In this document: positions 8,003 through 15,638 of the stretch, piece after piece
Layout: every line of letters begins with the position of its first letter
Numbering within the stretch: the stretch's first letter is position 1
From: Clostridiales bacterium
Lineage (GTDB): Bacteria; Bacillota_A; Clostridia; Oscillospirales; Oscillospiraceae
Length of the DNA stretch: 15,638 nucleotides
Direction of reading: 5' to 3'
NCBI GenBank assembly: GCA_022777455.1
Contig: JALFGI010000156.1
Span: 1-15,638 of the forward strand
Program-made: the position numbers and the translations under genes
Notes under the pieces: generated by a model
Databases searched by the model: none
What the model was told of the DNA's origin: nothing
What the model saw: only the letters and a program-made list of their open reading frames with translations

Positions 8003-8036
8003 TGGTGATAGAATTGAAAAAGGAATGGTCATTGAA

Positions 8037-9503
8037 ATGAATAGAAAAGAAAATCAATTCTGGAACAGTCCGCTGACACAGTCTGCAATCACTTCTTCGG
8101 AAGTCAGACTGCCTGAGATGCTCCTTGGTTATTTCATCGGTCCCTTTGGTGCACTGCTCTCCTCCGGAATCTTCACCAGCATTCTGCAAAACTACTTTAC
8201 AGATGTTCTGAAGCTTGACCTGAGTTTTTTGACAGGCTTGCAGCTTTTCTCAACAATCCTGATTGTTGCGGCAAACCTGGTGGTTGGGCAGCTGATCGAG
8301 AGAACAAAAGCACTGGCGGGTAAGGCAAGACCCTGGATTCTGTTGTCGGCACTGGTGCTGTCCATTGCAAGCGTGCTGATGTTCATTGTACCGTTCCAAA
8401 GCACTGGTGCAAAAATGGTGTGGATTGCAATCGCGTATAACCTGTATTATGCGGTGGCTTATCCCATCTATAATACCGCAAATTCCACATTGGTTCCTGT
8501 ATCCACCCGGAACAGCAAGCAGCGCGCCACGCTGGCTTCCTTTACCAATATGGCAGGTCTGGGTGTTATGGGCGCAGGCTCCATGGTTTTTCCCGTACTG
8601 GTGTCCTTTGCGCTGAAGGAGAATCAGCACCTGTGGTTTCTGACCATGCTGGCAGTGGCGGTGTTTACAGCGCTGACGATTTTCTTGCAGTACAAGTTCA
8701 CGAGAGAACGTGTCACCGAGGAGCTCATGAGCGGCAGTGACCACGCAGCAAAAGAAGCTGTCGCACCACTACAGCAGCAGCTGAAAGCAGTCGCCAGTGA
8801 AAAATGGTGGTGGATTTCCATTGTTTTCTATCTGGTTATGCAGTGGAGCGGAGCTATGAAGAATGGTTCCATGGCGTTCTTTTGCAAGTGGGTGCTGGAT
8901 AATACCTTTTTTGGTTCCCCGGATGCCTGGGGTGCATCCCAGTCCCTGCTTGCGGTGATGGGTGCGATTCCCATGGCCATTGCTGCCGCCTTCGTGGTGC
9001 CGCTGGCTAACAAGTTCGGGAAACAAAAACTGGTTCTGCTTGGAATGGTCGTTGGTGCTATTGGCGGTGTGATCGCGGGCCTGGGTGGGCAGAATATTGT
9101 CCCTGTTGCTGTTGGTGTAGCCATCAAATGTTTGGGTTCTGCTCCTGCGTGCTATCTGATTCTTGCAATGCTGGCGGATGTGATTGATCATATCGAGTTT
9201 ACCAGCGGGATTCGTACCGATGGGCTTACCATGTCGATTTACAGCTCCATCATGGTGGCGGCAACACCAATCTGTAACTCTATTTTCAGCGCGATTCTCG
9301 GTGCCAGCGGGTATAATCAGACAGCGGATGCCGCACTGGGTACTGCCGGTCAAACGTTAGCTACCCAACAGGCGATTTCAATAGGTTATATTTGGATTGA
9401 GACAATCGGATTTGTGGTATGTGCGCTGCTGATTCTTGCGTGGAATGTGGAGGGCAAGCTGCAGGAAGAGCAAAGGGTAATTGCAGAACGAAAAAAGAAA
9501 TAA
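8037..9503 (+). CDS. GPH/MFS-type sugar transporter lacking helix II aspartates
   Basis: A 488-residue polytopic membrane protein of the glycoside-pentoside-hexuronide (MelB-like, MFS_2) group, expected to have about 12 membrane helices. Supporting motifs are ERTKALAGKARPW (88-100), YNTANSTLVP (145-154), QRATLASFTNMA (162-173) and ADVIDHIEFTSGIRTDGL (380-397), all at family positions. The family imports sugars with Na+ or H+. Helix II is unusual: where MelB and the second transporter here have D-x-x-x-D, this protein has Ile76 and Asn80 (FSTILIVAANLVVG), and DRT is ERT. Coupling ion or mechanism may therefore differ. The start is uncertain: AAGGA (8020-8024) is 12 nt before ATG 8037, while the in-frame ATG at 8025 touches it. 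Its place between GH2 and glf suggests uptake of the GH2 substrate. Confidence 0.88.
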   Translation: MNRKENQFWNSPLTQSAITSSEVRLPEMLLGYFIGPFGALLSSGIFTSILQNYFTDVLKLDLSFLTGLQLFSTILIVAANLVVGQLIERTKALAGKARPWILLSALVLSIASVLMFIVPFQSTGAKMVWIAIAYNLYYAVAYPIYNTANSTLVPVSTRNSKQRATLASFTNMAGLGVMGAGSMVFPVLVSFALKENQHLWFLTMLAVAVFTALTIFLQYKFTRERVTEELMSGSDHAAKEAVAPLQQQLKAVASEKWWWISIVFYLVMQWSGAMKNGSMAFFCKWVLDNTFFGSPDAWGASQSLLAVMGAIPMAIAAAFVVPLANKFGKQKLVLLGMVVGAIGGVIAGLGGQNIVPVAVGVAIKCLGSAPACYLILAMLADVIDHIEFTSGIRTDGLTMSIYSSIMVAATPICNSIFSAILGASGYNQTADAALGTAGQTLATQQAISIGYIWIETIGFVVCALLILAWNVEGKLQEEQRVIAERKKK

Positions 9504-9541
9504 ATGGGCAAATTTCAGTCCCACAGAAAGAGGAAACCAAA

Positions 9542-10645
9542 ATGCACTACGATTATCTGGTGGTGGGGGCAGGGCTGTTCGGTGCGGCCTTTGCTCAGCG
9601 GATGCTTGAGACTGAAAAATCCGTCCTGGTGATTGAAAAACGGGACCACATCGGCGGCAATGTGTTCACCGAGGAGGTTGAGGGAATTCAGGTTCACCGC
9701 TATGGTGCCCATATCTTTCACACCGACAGCAAGAAAGCCTGGGAGTATGTGAATCGCTTCGCTGAGTTTAACCGCTATACCAATTCTCCCATTGCCAATT
9801 ATCACGGCCAGCTTTACTCCCTGCCCTTCAATATGTACACCTTTCACAAGATGTGGGACGTAAATACGCCAATAGAGGCAGCGGACATCATCGCGCGTCA
9901 GCGCCATGACAGCGGTATCCTGGTTCCGACGAATCTAGAGGAGCAGGCCATCTCCCTGGTGGGAACGGACATCTACGAAAAGCTTATCAAGGGCTACACG
10001 GAAAAGCAATGGGGTCGCCCCTGCCGGGAATTGCCATCGTTTATCATCCGCCGCCTGCCGGTACGCTATACCTACGACAACAATTACTTCACCTCCCGCT
10101 ATCAGGGCATCCCCATGGGCGGCTATTCTCAAATGGTGGAGCGGATGCTGGACGGAATCGAAGTCCGGCTGAATGTGGACTATCTGGAAGATAAAGCCCA
10201 CTGGGACAGCTTGGCGGACAGGGTGGTCTACACTGGCCCCATCGATGCTTACTTTGGGTATTGCTGCGGCCCTCTGGCTTACCGTTCCGTCCGCTTCGAG
10301 ACGGAGGTGCTGGACATGCCCAATTTCCAGGGCAATGCCGTGGTGAACTACACTGACCGGGAGACTCCTTTCACCCGGATCATCGAGCACAAGCATTTCG
10401 AGTTCGGTACCCAGTCAAAGACGGTGATTTCCAGAGAATACAGCCAAGAGTGGGAGCCGGGGATGGAACCCTACTATCCTGTGAACGACGAAAAAAATAC
10501 TGCTTTGTACGAACAATACCGTGCCCTGGCAGAGAAAGAACCAAACATCCTTTTTGGCGGAAGGCTGGGCCAATACCGTTATTATGACATGGATGCAGTT
10601 CTGCTCTCTGCTCTGGAACTGGCAGAGAAAGAAGGAACGCTATGA
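9542..10645 (+). CDS. glf: UDP-galactopyranose mutase
   Basis: A 367-residue FAD enzyme that interconverts UDP-galactopyranose and UDP-galactofuranose, the donor for galactofuranose-containing glycans. The length matches bacterial Glf. The dinucleotide-binding motif is VVGAGLFGAAFAQ (7-19). Other hallmarks are EKRDHIGGN (32-40), YGAHIFHT (54-61), KQWGRP (155-160, with the family's active-site Trp157), YTYDNNYF (176-183), RYQGIPMGGY (186-195) and the C-terminal GRLGQYRYYDMD (340-351). The ATG at 9542 has AGAGGA 7 nt upstream. Its stop overlaps the start of the glycosyltransferase (ATGA), so the two are likely translated together. The enzyme is soluble and cytosolic. A biosynthetic enzyme here is unexpected, because both flanks are glycoside-hydrolase and transporter genes. 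Confidence 0.95.
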   Translation: MHYDYLVVGAGLFGAAFAQRMLETEKSVLVIEKRDHIGGNVFTEEVEGIQVHRYGAHIFHTDSKKAWEYVNRFAEFNRYTNSPIANYHGQLYSLPFNMYTFHKMWDVNTPIEAADIIARQRHDSGILVPTNLEEQAISLVGTDIYEKLIKGYTEKQWGRPCRELPSFIIRRLPVRYTYDNNYFTSRYQGIPMGGYSQMVERMLDGIEVRLNVDYLEDKAHWDSLADRVVYTGPIDAYFGYCCGPLAYRSVRFETEVLDMPNFQGNAVVNYTDRETPFTRIIEHKHFEFGTQSKTVISREYSQEWEPGMEPYYPVNDEKNTALYEQYRALAEKEPNILFGGRLGQYRYYDMDAVLLSALELAEKEGTL

Positions 10646-11652
10646 AGCTGCTCACTGTAACCGTACCCTGCTACAATTCTCAGGACTACATGGAAAAGTG
10701 TATCAAAAGTCTGCTTCCCGGCGGGAACCGGGTACAGATTGTGATAATCGACGATGGCTCCAAGGATGCAACGTCAGAAATCGCTGACCGATATGCCAAA
10801 GAATACCCCCACATCGTCACCACCGTCCACCAGGAAAACGGCGGCCACGGAGCGGGCATCAACCAGGGAATTGAGTACGCAGAAGGCAGGTATTTTAAGG
10901 TGGTGGACAGCGATGACTGGGTCAGCGGGGACTATATGCGGTTCCTGGACACCCTGGAACAGTGCGAGAAAGGCGGCGGGGTGGATTTGTTCGTCACCAA
11001 CTACTATTACGAGCACGCCGACGGCAAGGGTAACCGCTCCATCTGCTATGCCAACGCCCTGCCGGAGCATAAGATATTTGACTGGTCGGAAACCAAGCCC
11101 TTCAAACTCCACCAGCTGCTCACCATCCACAGCTGCACCTTCCGCACGGAGCTGCTGCGCTGCCACACCAAGGCGCTGCCCCATCATGTTTTCTATGAGG
11201 ATAACCTGATGGTCTATCAGGCGCTCCCATTTGTCAAGAGAATGTTCTATCTCAACGCCGATTTGTACCGCTACTACATCGGCAGAGAGGGCCAGTCGGT
11301 GCAGCGGGATGTGATGACCCGACGGTATCAGCACCAGCTTATTGTCACCCAAAAATGCTTTGAGACGGTCCACCTGGATGAGATCAAGGACAGCCGCCAA
11401 CAAAAATACCTCAAGCATGAGCTTTTTATGATGTTTGGCATCTCCGTGCTCTATTCCCGGCTGAATAAGTCTGAGGAAGCGGACAAGAATCTGGAGAAAA
11501 TGTGGGAAGGCTGCTATGCGTTTGATGAAAAATGGGCAGAACACTTCCGAAAACATACGCCACTTTGGTTCATATCTTCCCCTGGAAAGGCGGGACGGAA
11601 CCTGTCCAGCACCATTTACTTCGTTGCCAACAGAGTGGTACGGTTTAATTAG
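10642..11652 (+). CDS. Family 2 glycosyltransferase (GT-A fold), coupled to glf
   Basis: A 336-residue inverting glycosyltransferase candidate. The GT-A domain is N-terminal: TVTVPCYNSQDYM (5-17), VIIDDGSKDAT (34-44), NGGHGAGINQGIEYAEGRY (66-84) and the metal-binding VDSDDW (88-93), which supplies the D-x-D type motif. The remaining C-terminal part is helical with no clear membrane span, so a cytosolic or peripheral membrane location is likely. It overlaps glf by 4 nt, and pairing with a mutase suggests transfer of galactofuranose to a cell-surface glycan, although acceptor and donor cannot be read from sequence. Its TAG stop (11650-11652) is part of a TTAG duplicated on both sides of the adjacent MITE-like element, so the insertion left the protein end intact. 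Confidence 0.9.
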   Translation: MKLLTVTVPCYNSQDYMEKCIKSLLPGGNRVQIVIIDDGSKDATSEIADRYAKEYPHIVTTVHQENGGHGAGINQGIEYAEGRYFKVVDSDDWVSGDYMRFLDTLEQCEKGGGVDLFVTNYYYEHADGKGNRSICYANALPEHKIFDWSETKPFKLHQLLTIHSCTFRTELLRCHTKALPHHVFYEDNLMVYQALPFVKRMFYLNADLYRYYIGREGQSVQRDVMTRRYQHQLIVTQKCFETVHLDEIKDSRQQKYLKHELFMMFGISVLYSRLNKSEEADKNLEKMWEGCYAFDEKWAEHFRKHTPLWFISSPGKAGRNLSSTIYFVANRVVRFN

Positions 11653-11813
11653 GGAACCTCTGAATAATTCGGCAAGAGCTGGAGGCGAGGGATTTTGGCT
11701 CAGCCGAAAGTACTAAATTGGAGGAATACTTTGTGTATTTCCCAATTTTAGTACTGAACGGATGGGACAAAAGACCCGCCACGTAAGCCGCAGCCGAATT
11801 GTTCAGAGGTTCC
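11653..11813 (+). mobile_element. 161-bp MITE-like element with 21-bp terminal inverted repeats
   Basis: The ends are 21-bp inverted repeats with a single mismatch (11653-11673 and 11793-11813, starting GGAACCTCTGAA). Direct TTAG repeats flank the element (11649-11652 and 11814-11817), as expected for a 4-bp target duplication. TTAG fits the YTAR target of some IS5-family elements. The interior is also self-complementary, with an inner hairpin at 11709-11755 (AGTACTAAATTGG against CCAATTTTAGTACT), so the transcript can fold into one long hairpin. There is no transposase gene and no convincing coding frame. It is a non-autonomous element by structure; the parent insertion sequence is not identified. 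Confidence 0.85.
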
Positions 11814-11874
11814 TTAGAAGCAGATTACTGATATCTATATCCCCCGGCACAGGAAGTGTAAACTACCTATTATT

Positions 11875-11880
11875 GGAGGT
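11875..11880 (+). promoter_or_regulatory. Ribosome binding site fixing the second GH2 start
   Basis: GGAGGT lies 4 nt before ATG 11885 and outside the MITE. It favours this start over an in-frame ATG at 11762 inside the element. The 71 nt between MITE and start codon show no clear promoter. Confidence 0.75.
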
Positions 11881-11884
11881 AACG

Positions 11885-13810
11885 ATGAGAAGAGAGATTT
11901 TACTGAACAAACAATGGACATTCCAGTATCACGATGGAAAAAAGTTAGAAATTGATCTTCCCCACACTTGGAACAATCTGGATGGTCAGGATGGGGGCGA
12001 CGATTACTGGCGGGGTACCTGTACTTATCAAAAAGGCGTTCCGATGCTGAGACTAGGTGAGGATGAATGCGTTTACCTCGAATTTGAGGGCATCAACGCC
12101 TCTGCCAGGGTGAGCCTCAATGGAACCCTGGTTGCTGTCCATGACGGCGGTTATTCCACTTTCCGGTGCGAGATTACTGGATTGCTGAAGGAGAACAACG
12201 AGCTGACCATAGAGGTGGACAACTCGAAAAATGACAGAGTCTATCCCCAGAAGGCGGACTTCACCTTTTACGGCGGCATCTATCGGGATGTGCGGCTGGT
12301 GATTGTTCCCAAGTCTCATTTCGATTTGGATTATCTGGGCTCCTGCGGCGTGCGGGTAACGGCAACTCCTGACGGAAGCAACGCATTCGTTCGGATTCAG
12401 AGCCGGGTGACCGGTGGGCAGGTGGAAATAACCCTGTTGGATCGAGAAGGCCGAACGGTAGCCATGGGGCAGGGGACGGACACTACCCTGACCATTGTGG
12501 ATGCTCACCGTTGGCATGGCGTGGAGGACCCTTATCTCTATACCGCCCGCTGCCGCGTGACAGAAAACGGCAGCATTCAAGACAGCCTGGACATCCCCTT
12601 CGGTGTCCGCAGCTTCCGGGTGGATTCCAAGCAAGGCTTCATCCTTAACGACAAGCCCTATCCCTTACATGGTGTCTCCCGACATCAGGATCGGAAGGGG
12701 CTTGGCAATGCCATTACAAAGGAGATGCACGAAGAGGATATGGCGCTGATTGCCGAACTGGGTGCCAATACCGTGCGTCTTGCCCACTATCAGCACGACC
12801 AGTACTTCTATGATCTGTGCGACCAGTACGGTATGGTGGTCTGGGCGGAAATCCCCTACATCAGCGAGCATATGCCAAATGGCAGAGAGAACACCATCAG
12901 CCAGATGAAGGAGCTCATTGAGCAGAATTACAACCATCCCTGCATCGTCTGCTGGGGCGTATCCAACGAGATCACCATCTCCACCAAGGATAAAAAGGAC
13001 ATGCTGGAAAACCATCATGTGCTCAACGACCTGTGCCATGAGCTGGACCCCACCCGGTTCACCACCCTGGCTTGCTACGCCATGTGCGGCCCCTTCAACA
13101 AGGTAGCCCACATTACTGACGTGGTGAGCTGGAACCTGTATCTGGGCTGGTATATGCCCGGATGCTTTTTAAATGATCTGTGGATCGGCTTCTGGCATCT
13201 GTGCTATCCCAATCGTCCTTTGGGCTACAGCGAGTACGGGGCCGAGGGTATGCCAAACCTGCACTCCGAGCATCCCCGCAGAAATGACCACACTGAGGAA
13301 TACCAGGCAAAGTACCATGAGTTCATGCTCCGGTGCTTCTGTCGGCACCCCTATATGTGGTCCACCCATGTATGGAATATGTTTGACTTTGCCGCCGACG
13401 CCCGGGACCAGGGAGGCGAACCTGGCATGAATCACAAGGGCCTTGTCACCTTCGACCGCAAGACCAAGAAGGACAGCTTCTTCCTCTACAAGGCTTGGTG
13501 GAGCAAGGACCCCTTTGTGCACATCTGCTCCAAGCGGTTTACCGACCGGGCAAAGGACACCATCACTGTGAAGGTCTACAGCAACCAGCCCACCGTAACC
13601 CTGAAGGTGAACGGCAGGGAAATCGGCAGCGCCACCGAGCCGGATCATGTGTTCATCTTCCGGGTGAAGGTGGAAAAGAACACAAAAGTGGAGGCCGTAG
13701 CTGGCAGCCTGAAGGACAGCGCTGTTTTCCATAAGGTTGATGTCCCCAATCCAGATTATGTCCTGAAAAAGTCCAAGAATCAACAGGCTTCCAACTGGGT
13801 GGATGCCTGA
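11885..13810 (+). CDS. GH2 beta-galactosidase-like enzyme, compact form
   Basis: A 641-residue cytosolic GH2 enzyme with no signal peptide. Domains: jelly-roll sugar-binding domain (about 1-140; PHTWNNLDGQ, FYGGIYRDV), Ig-like domain (about 150-240), TIM barrel (about 242-545) and one short Ig-like C-terminal domain (about 555-620). The barrel has LHGVSRHQDRKGLGNAIT (261-278) and NTVRLAHYQHDQYFYD (295-310). The acid/base is Glu362 in WGVSNEIT and the nucleophile is Glu450 in GYSEYGAEG. The Trp-rich MWSTHVWNMFDFAAD (491-505) lines the active site in the family. These motifs fit beta-galactosidases best, though beta-glucuronidase-like specificity cannot be excluded. It differs in length and domain set from the GH2 at 5618-8002, so it is not a recent copy. 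It is followed 26 nt later by a GPH transporter. Confidence 0.93.
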   Translation: MRREILLNKQWTFQYHDGKKLEIDLPHTWNNLDGQDGGDDYWRGTCTYQKGVPMLRLGEDECVYLEFEGINASARVSLNGTLVAVHDGGYSTFRCEITGLLKENNELTIEVDNSKNDRVYPQKADFTFYGGIYRDVRLVIVPKSHFDLDYLGSCGVRVTATPDGSNAFVRIQSRVTGGQVEITLLDREGRTVAMGQGTDTTLTIVDAHRWHGVEDPYLYTARCRVTENGSIQDSLDIPFGVRSFRVDSKQGFILNDKPYPLHGVSRHQDRKGLGNAITKEMHEEDMALIAELGANTVRLAHYQHDQYFYDLCDQYGMVVWAEIPYISEHMPNGRENTISQMKELIEQNYNHPCIVCWGVSNEITISTKDKKDMLENHHVLNDLCHELDPTRFTTLACYAMCGPFNKVAHITDVVSWNLYLGWYMPGCFLNDLWIGFWHLCYPNRPLGYSEYGAEGMPNLHSEHPRRNDHTEEYQAKYHEFMLRCFCRHPYMWSTHVWNMFDFAADARDQGGEPGMNHKGLVTFDRKTKKDSFFLYKAWWSKDPFVHICSKRFTDRAKDTITVKVYSNQPTVTLKVNGREIGSATEPDHVFIFRVKVEKNTKVEAVAGSLKDSAVFHKVDVPNPDYVLKKSKNQQASNWVDA

Positions 13811-13836
13811 GGAAGAAAAATGAAGGAGGTCTATCC

Positions 13837-15408
13837 ATGGCAAACAAACCCACCAATGCCGTCAATGACGGCGTGAACCGCGCCAAGCTGTATCAGCTTG
13901 CTCTGTTCCCTCTGAATAACGGCGCAACCAATGTCTATTTTGTTCTGATTCTGTCCTATGTAGCCCAGTTCGGCTCCAGCATTCTGGAACTGGGACTGTA
14001 CGCATCTATCATGGTAACCATCATGCGGGTATTTGATGCCATCACCGATCCGATCATTGGTGCGCTGATGGACCGCACCAGCACCAAATTTGGAAAGTTC
14101 CGTCCCTTTATGGTCATCGGCAGCGTCATCATGGCGGTTTCTGTCATCTGCCTGTACTGCCTGACCCCGCTGATTCCCGCTTCCATGAAGGCCATACGTT
14201 ACATCGCCTTTACTGTGGTCTATGCCGTGTGGGTCATCGGCTACACCTTCCAGACCAGCTGCACCCGGGCCGGTCAGACCGTGCTGACCAATGATCCTAA
14301 GCAGCGTCCCCTGTTCACCATCTTCAACACCGTGGGCTCCATGCTGGGCATGGGTGTGATGCAGTTCCTGATCCCCCTGATTAAGAACAACTTCAATGTT
14401 TACGACGAAGCCGGTTCCTTGATTCAGTCCGGCTATGCCCGCCCGGAGCTGTACCGAATCATCACCCCTGTGGGAATTGTGGTTTCTGTACTGCTCACCA
14501 TCCTGGCCATCATCGGCATCGCCGAGAAAGACCGCCCCGAGTTCTATGGCATCGGCGGTGCCAAGCAGGAAAAGGTCAAGATTTCCGAATATGTGGAGAT
14601 CATCAAAAACAACAAGCCCATGCAGCGGCTGATGGTTGCCGGTGCGGGCTGCAAGCTGGCTCTGGCCATCGCCACCAATACTACTGTGCTGCTGGCGCTG
14701 TACGGCATTATGATGGGCAACTACGACAGCTTGTATCTGCCCATGATGATTATGGGCTATGTGTTTGCCGTGCCCTTCTTCCTGCTGTCCGTCAACACTT
14801 CCCAGAAGCTGGGGCAGAAAGCCTCTCTGACCCGCTATGTCACGGTAGCCCTGTGCTGCTATGTGGGTGTGCTGGCACTGCTGCTGATTTCCAATGTGAA
14901 CAATCCCGCCACCATGCTGTCCTTCCCCTTCAACGGCGGCGGCAGCATCAATCTGTACACCATCGCCTTTATTCTCTGCTTCGGCATCGGCTACGGCGCT
15001 TACTACGCCACGGCGGATATGCCCATCCCCATGGTGGCCGACTGCTCCGACTACGAGACTTATCGCTCCGGCAAGTACATCCCCGGCATCATGGGCACCC
15101 TGTTCTCTTTGGTTGACAAACTGGTGTCCTCTCTGGCTCAGACGCTGGTTGCCTTCATCTTTCTGATCTGTGCCGGACTGCAGGACCTGCCTACCGACAG
15201 CACCCCCTACTCCACCGGCATTAAGGTGGCCATCATCGTCATGTTCTGCCTGATTCCCATGATCGCTTGGGCAGCGACCCTCTGGGCCATGAAGGGCTAT
15301 GGTCTCACCGGAGCCAAGATGAAGGAAATTCAGAAAGTCAACGCGCAGCGGAAGCAGGCCATTGCCCAGGGGATGTCTCTGGAAGAGGCCATGGAGAAAT
15401 GGAAATAA
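13837..15408 (+). CDS. GPH-family sugar:cation symporter (MelB-like)
   Basis: A 523-residue integral membrane symporter of the glycoside-pentoside-hexuronide family, about 12 helices expected. AAGGAGG 9 nt upstream supports the ATG at 13837. Helix II carries the full cation-binding signature RVFDAITDPIIGALMDRT (64-81), with Asp67 and Asp71 matching MelB Asp55 and Asp59, followed by KFGKFRPF (84-91). The C-terminal half has VADCSDYETYRSGKYIPG, the usual late-loop motif. The C-terminal tail is hydrophilic (about 35 residues, KMKEIQKVNAQRKQ). It should import a galactoside or related oligosaccharide with Na+ or H+ for the GH2 enzyme encoded just before it. This canonical sequence contrasts with the altered helix II of the transporter at 8037-9503. 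Confidence 0.93.
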   Translation: MANKPTNAVNDGVNRAKLYQLALFPLNNGATNVYFVLILSYVAQFGSSILELGLYASIMVTIMRVFDAITDPIIGALMDRTSTKFGKFRPFMVIGSVIMAVSVICLYCLTPLIPASMKAIRYIAFTVVYAVWVIGYTFQTSCTRAGQTVLTNDPKQRPLFTIFNTVGSMLGMGVMQFLIPLIKNNFNVYDEAGSLIQSGYARPELYRIITPVGIVVSVLLTILAIIGIAEKDRPEFYGIGGAKQEKVKISEYVEIIKNNKPMQRLMVAGAGCKLALAIATNTTVLLALYGIMMGNYDSLYLPMMIMGYVFAVPFFLLSVNTSQKLGQKASLTRYVTVALCCYVGVLALLLISNVNNPATMLSFPFNGGGSINLYTIAFILCFGIGYGAYYATADMPIPMVADCSDYETYRSGKYIPGIMGTLFSLVDKLVSSLAQTLVAFIFLICAGLQDLPTDSTPYSTGIKVAIIVMFCLIPMIAWAATLWAMKGYGLTGAKMKEIQKVNAQRKQAIAQGMSLEEAMEKWK

Positions 15409-15547
15409 ACCCCAAAGCTGATACGATTATAGCGATTGTGTAAGCAGAAAATGACAGCAACGTGACACTGACGGCTACAGCCGGGGACTTTGCGGCAAAT
15501 CCAACGATATAGGTTTTTCCTAGCGGTTCAAAAAGGAGTACACAGCA
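15409..15547 (+). other. Intergenic gap before the final GH3 gene
   Basis: This 139-bp gap holds only a small stem (CGGCT-AC-AGCCG around 15473-15484) with no U-tract and no convincing promoter. An AGGAG (15534-15538) serves the GH3 gene. Read-through from the transporter gene is therefore possible. Confidence 0.5.
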
Positions 15548-15638
15548 ATGGAGATAAAAGAGACAATCGAAATCTTGTCACTAGAGGAAAAAGCCGCCCT
15601 GCTCCAGGGTTGGAGCACCTGGACCACCTGGGACGGCA
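15548..15638 (+). CDS. GH3 glycoside hydrolase, 5' end only
   Basis: Thirty codons are visible before the window ends. The ATG at 15548 follows AGGAG by 9 nt. The sequence LSLEEKAALLQGWSTWTTWD (10-29) matches the conserved N-terminus of GH3 enzymes (typically LTLEEKIALLSG...W). The barrel-type start at residue 1 shows ordinary GH3 domain order, unlike the permuted enzyme at 1368-4328, and there is no signal peptide, so the enzyme should be cytosolic. It probably hydrolyses imported oligosaccharides, as a beta-glucosidase or related exo-enzyme. Catalytic residues lie beyond the window. Confidence 0.82.
   Translation, partial: MEIKETIEILSLEEKAALLQGWSTWTTWDG

Noticed and set aside
7986..8036. 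Upstream TTG start for the first transporter, overlapping the GH2 stop
   Set aside because: No ribosome binding site is present and the added residues are charged and not typical of the family; ATG 8037 is preferred although its own site is weak.
9419..9541. In-frame extension of glf into the preceding transporter gene
   Set aside because: AGAGGA at 9529-9534 and the MHYDYLVVGAG start at 9542 match the normal UGM N-terminus.
11762..11884. In-frame ATG in the MITE that would extend the second GH2 by 41 residues
   Set aside because: No ribosome binding site precedes it, the added residues are basic and unlike GH2, and GGAGGT marks ATG 11885; the open frame here is chance.

Overview
The window looks like a carbohydrate-use region from a Bacillota (Clostridia-type) gut anaerobe. 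This is inferred from strong AGGAGG-type ribosome binding sites, moderately GC-rich genes of low-GC Gram-positive style, a lipoprotein and single-membrane anchored enzymes, and the mix of GH2, GH3 and GPH-symporter genes. Species cannot be fixed from the sequence. Every convincing gene lies on the + strand.

Left part (1-5462), surface proteins: the 3' end of an unidentified gene ends in a strong intrinsic terminator. The ribosome binding site of the next gene, a lipoprotein Ig-like/alpha-beta-hydrolase fusion, directly abuts this terminator. Next comes a large GH3 enzyme with permuted domain order (alpha/beta sandwich and Fn3-like domains before the catalytic barrel) and a membrane helix at each end. 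After a strong hairpin without a U-tract comes a signal-peptide protein with a DUF6273-like fold and a C-terminal membrane anchor.

Middle and right part (5618-15638), mostly cytosolic enzymes and importers: GH2 beta-galactosidase-like enzyme, GPH/MFS sugar transporter, UDP-galactopyranose mutase (glf), family 2 glycosyltransferase (overlapping glf by 4 nt), a 161-bp MITE-like element, a second GH2 enzyme, a second GPH transporter, and the first 30 codons of another GH3 enzyme. The short gaps from 5618 to 11652 suggest one operon. The MITE and the roughly 140-bp gap before the last GH3 are the only interruptions after that.

Working model (inference): surface hydrolases release oligosaccharides, possibly beta-galactosides; two symporters import them; the cytosolic GH2 and GH3 enzymes finish hydrolysis. 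The glf-glycosyltransferase pair is biosynthetic (galactofuranose donor plus transferase) and is the odd member of an otherwise catabolic locus. No regulator gene, tRNA, rRNA, CRISPR array or transposase was seen.
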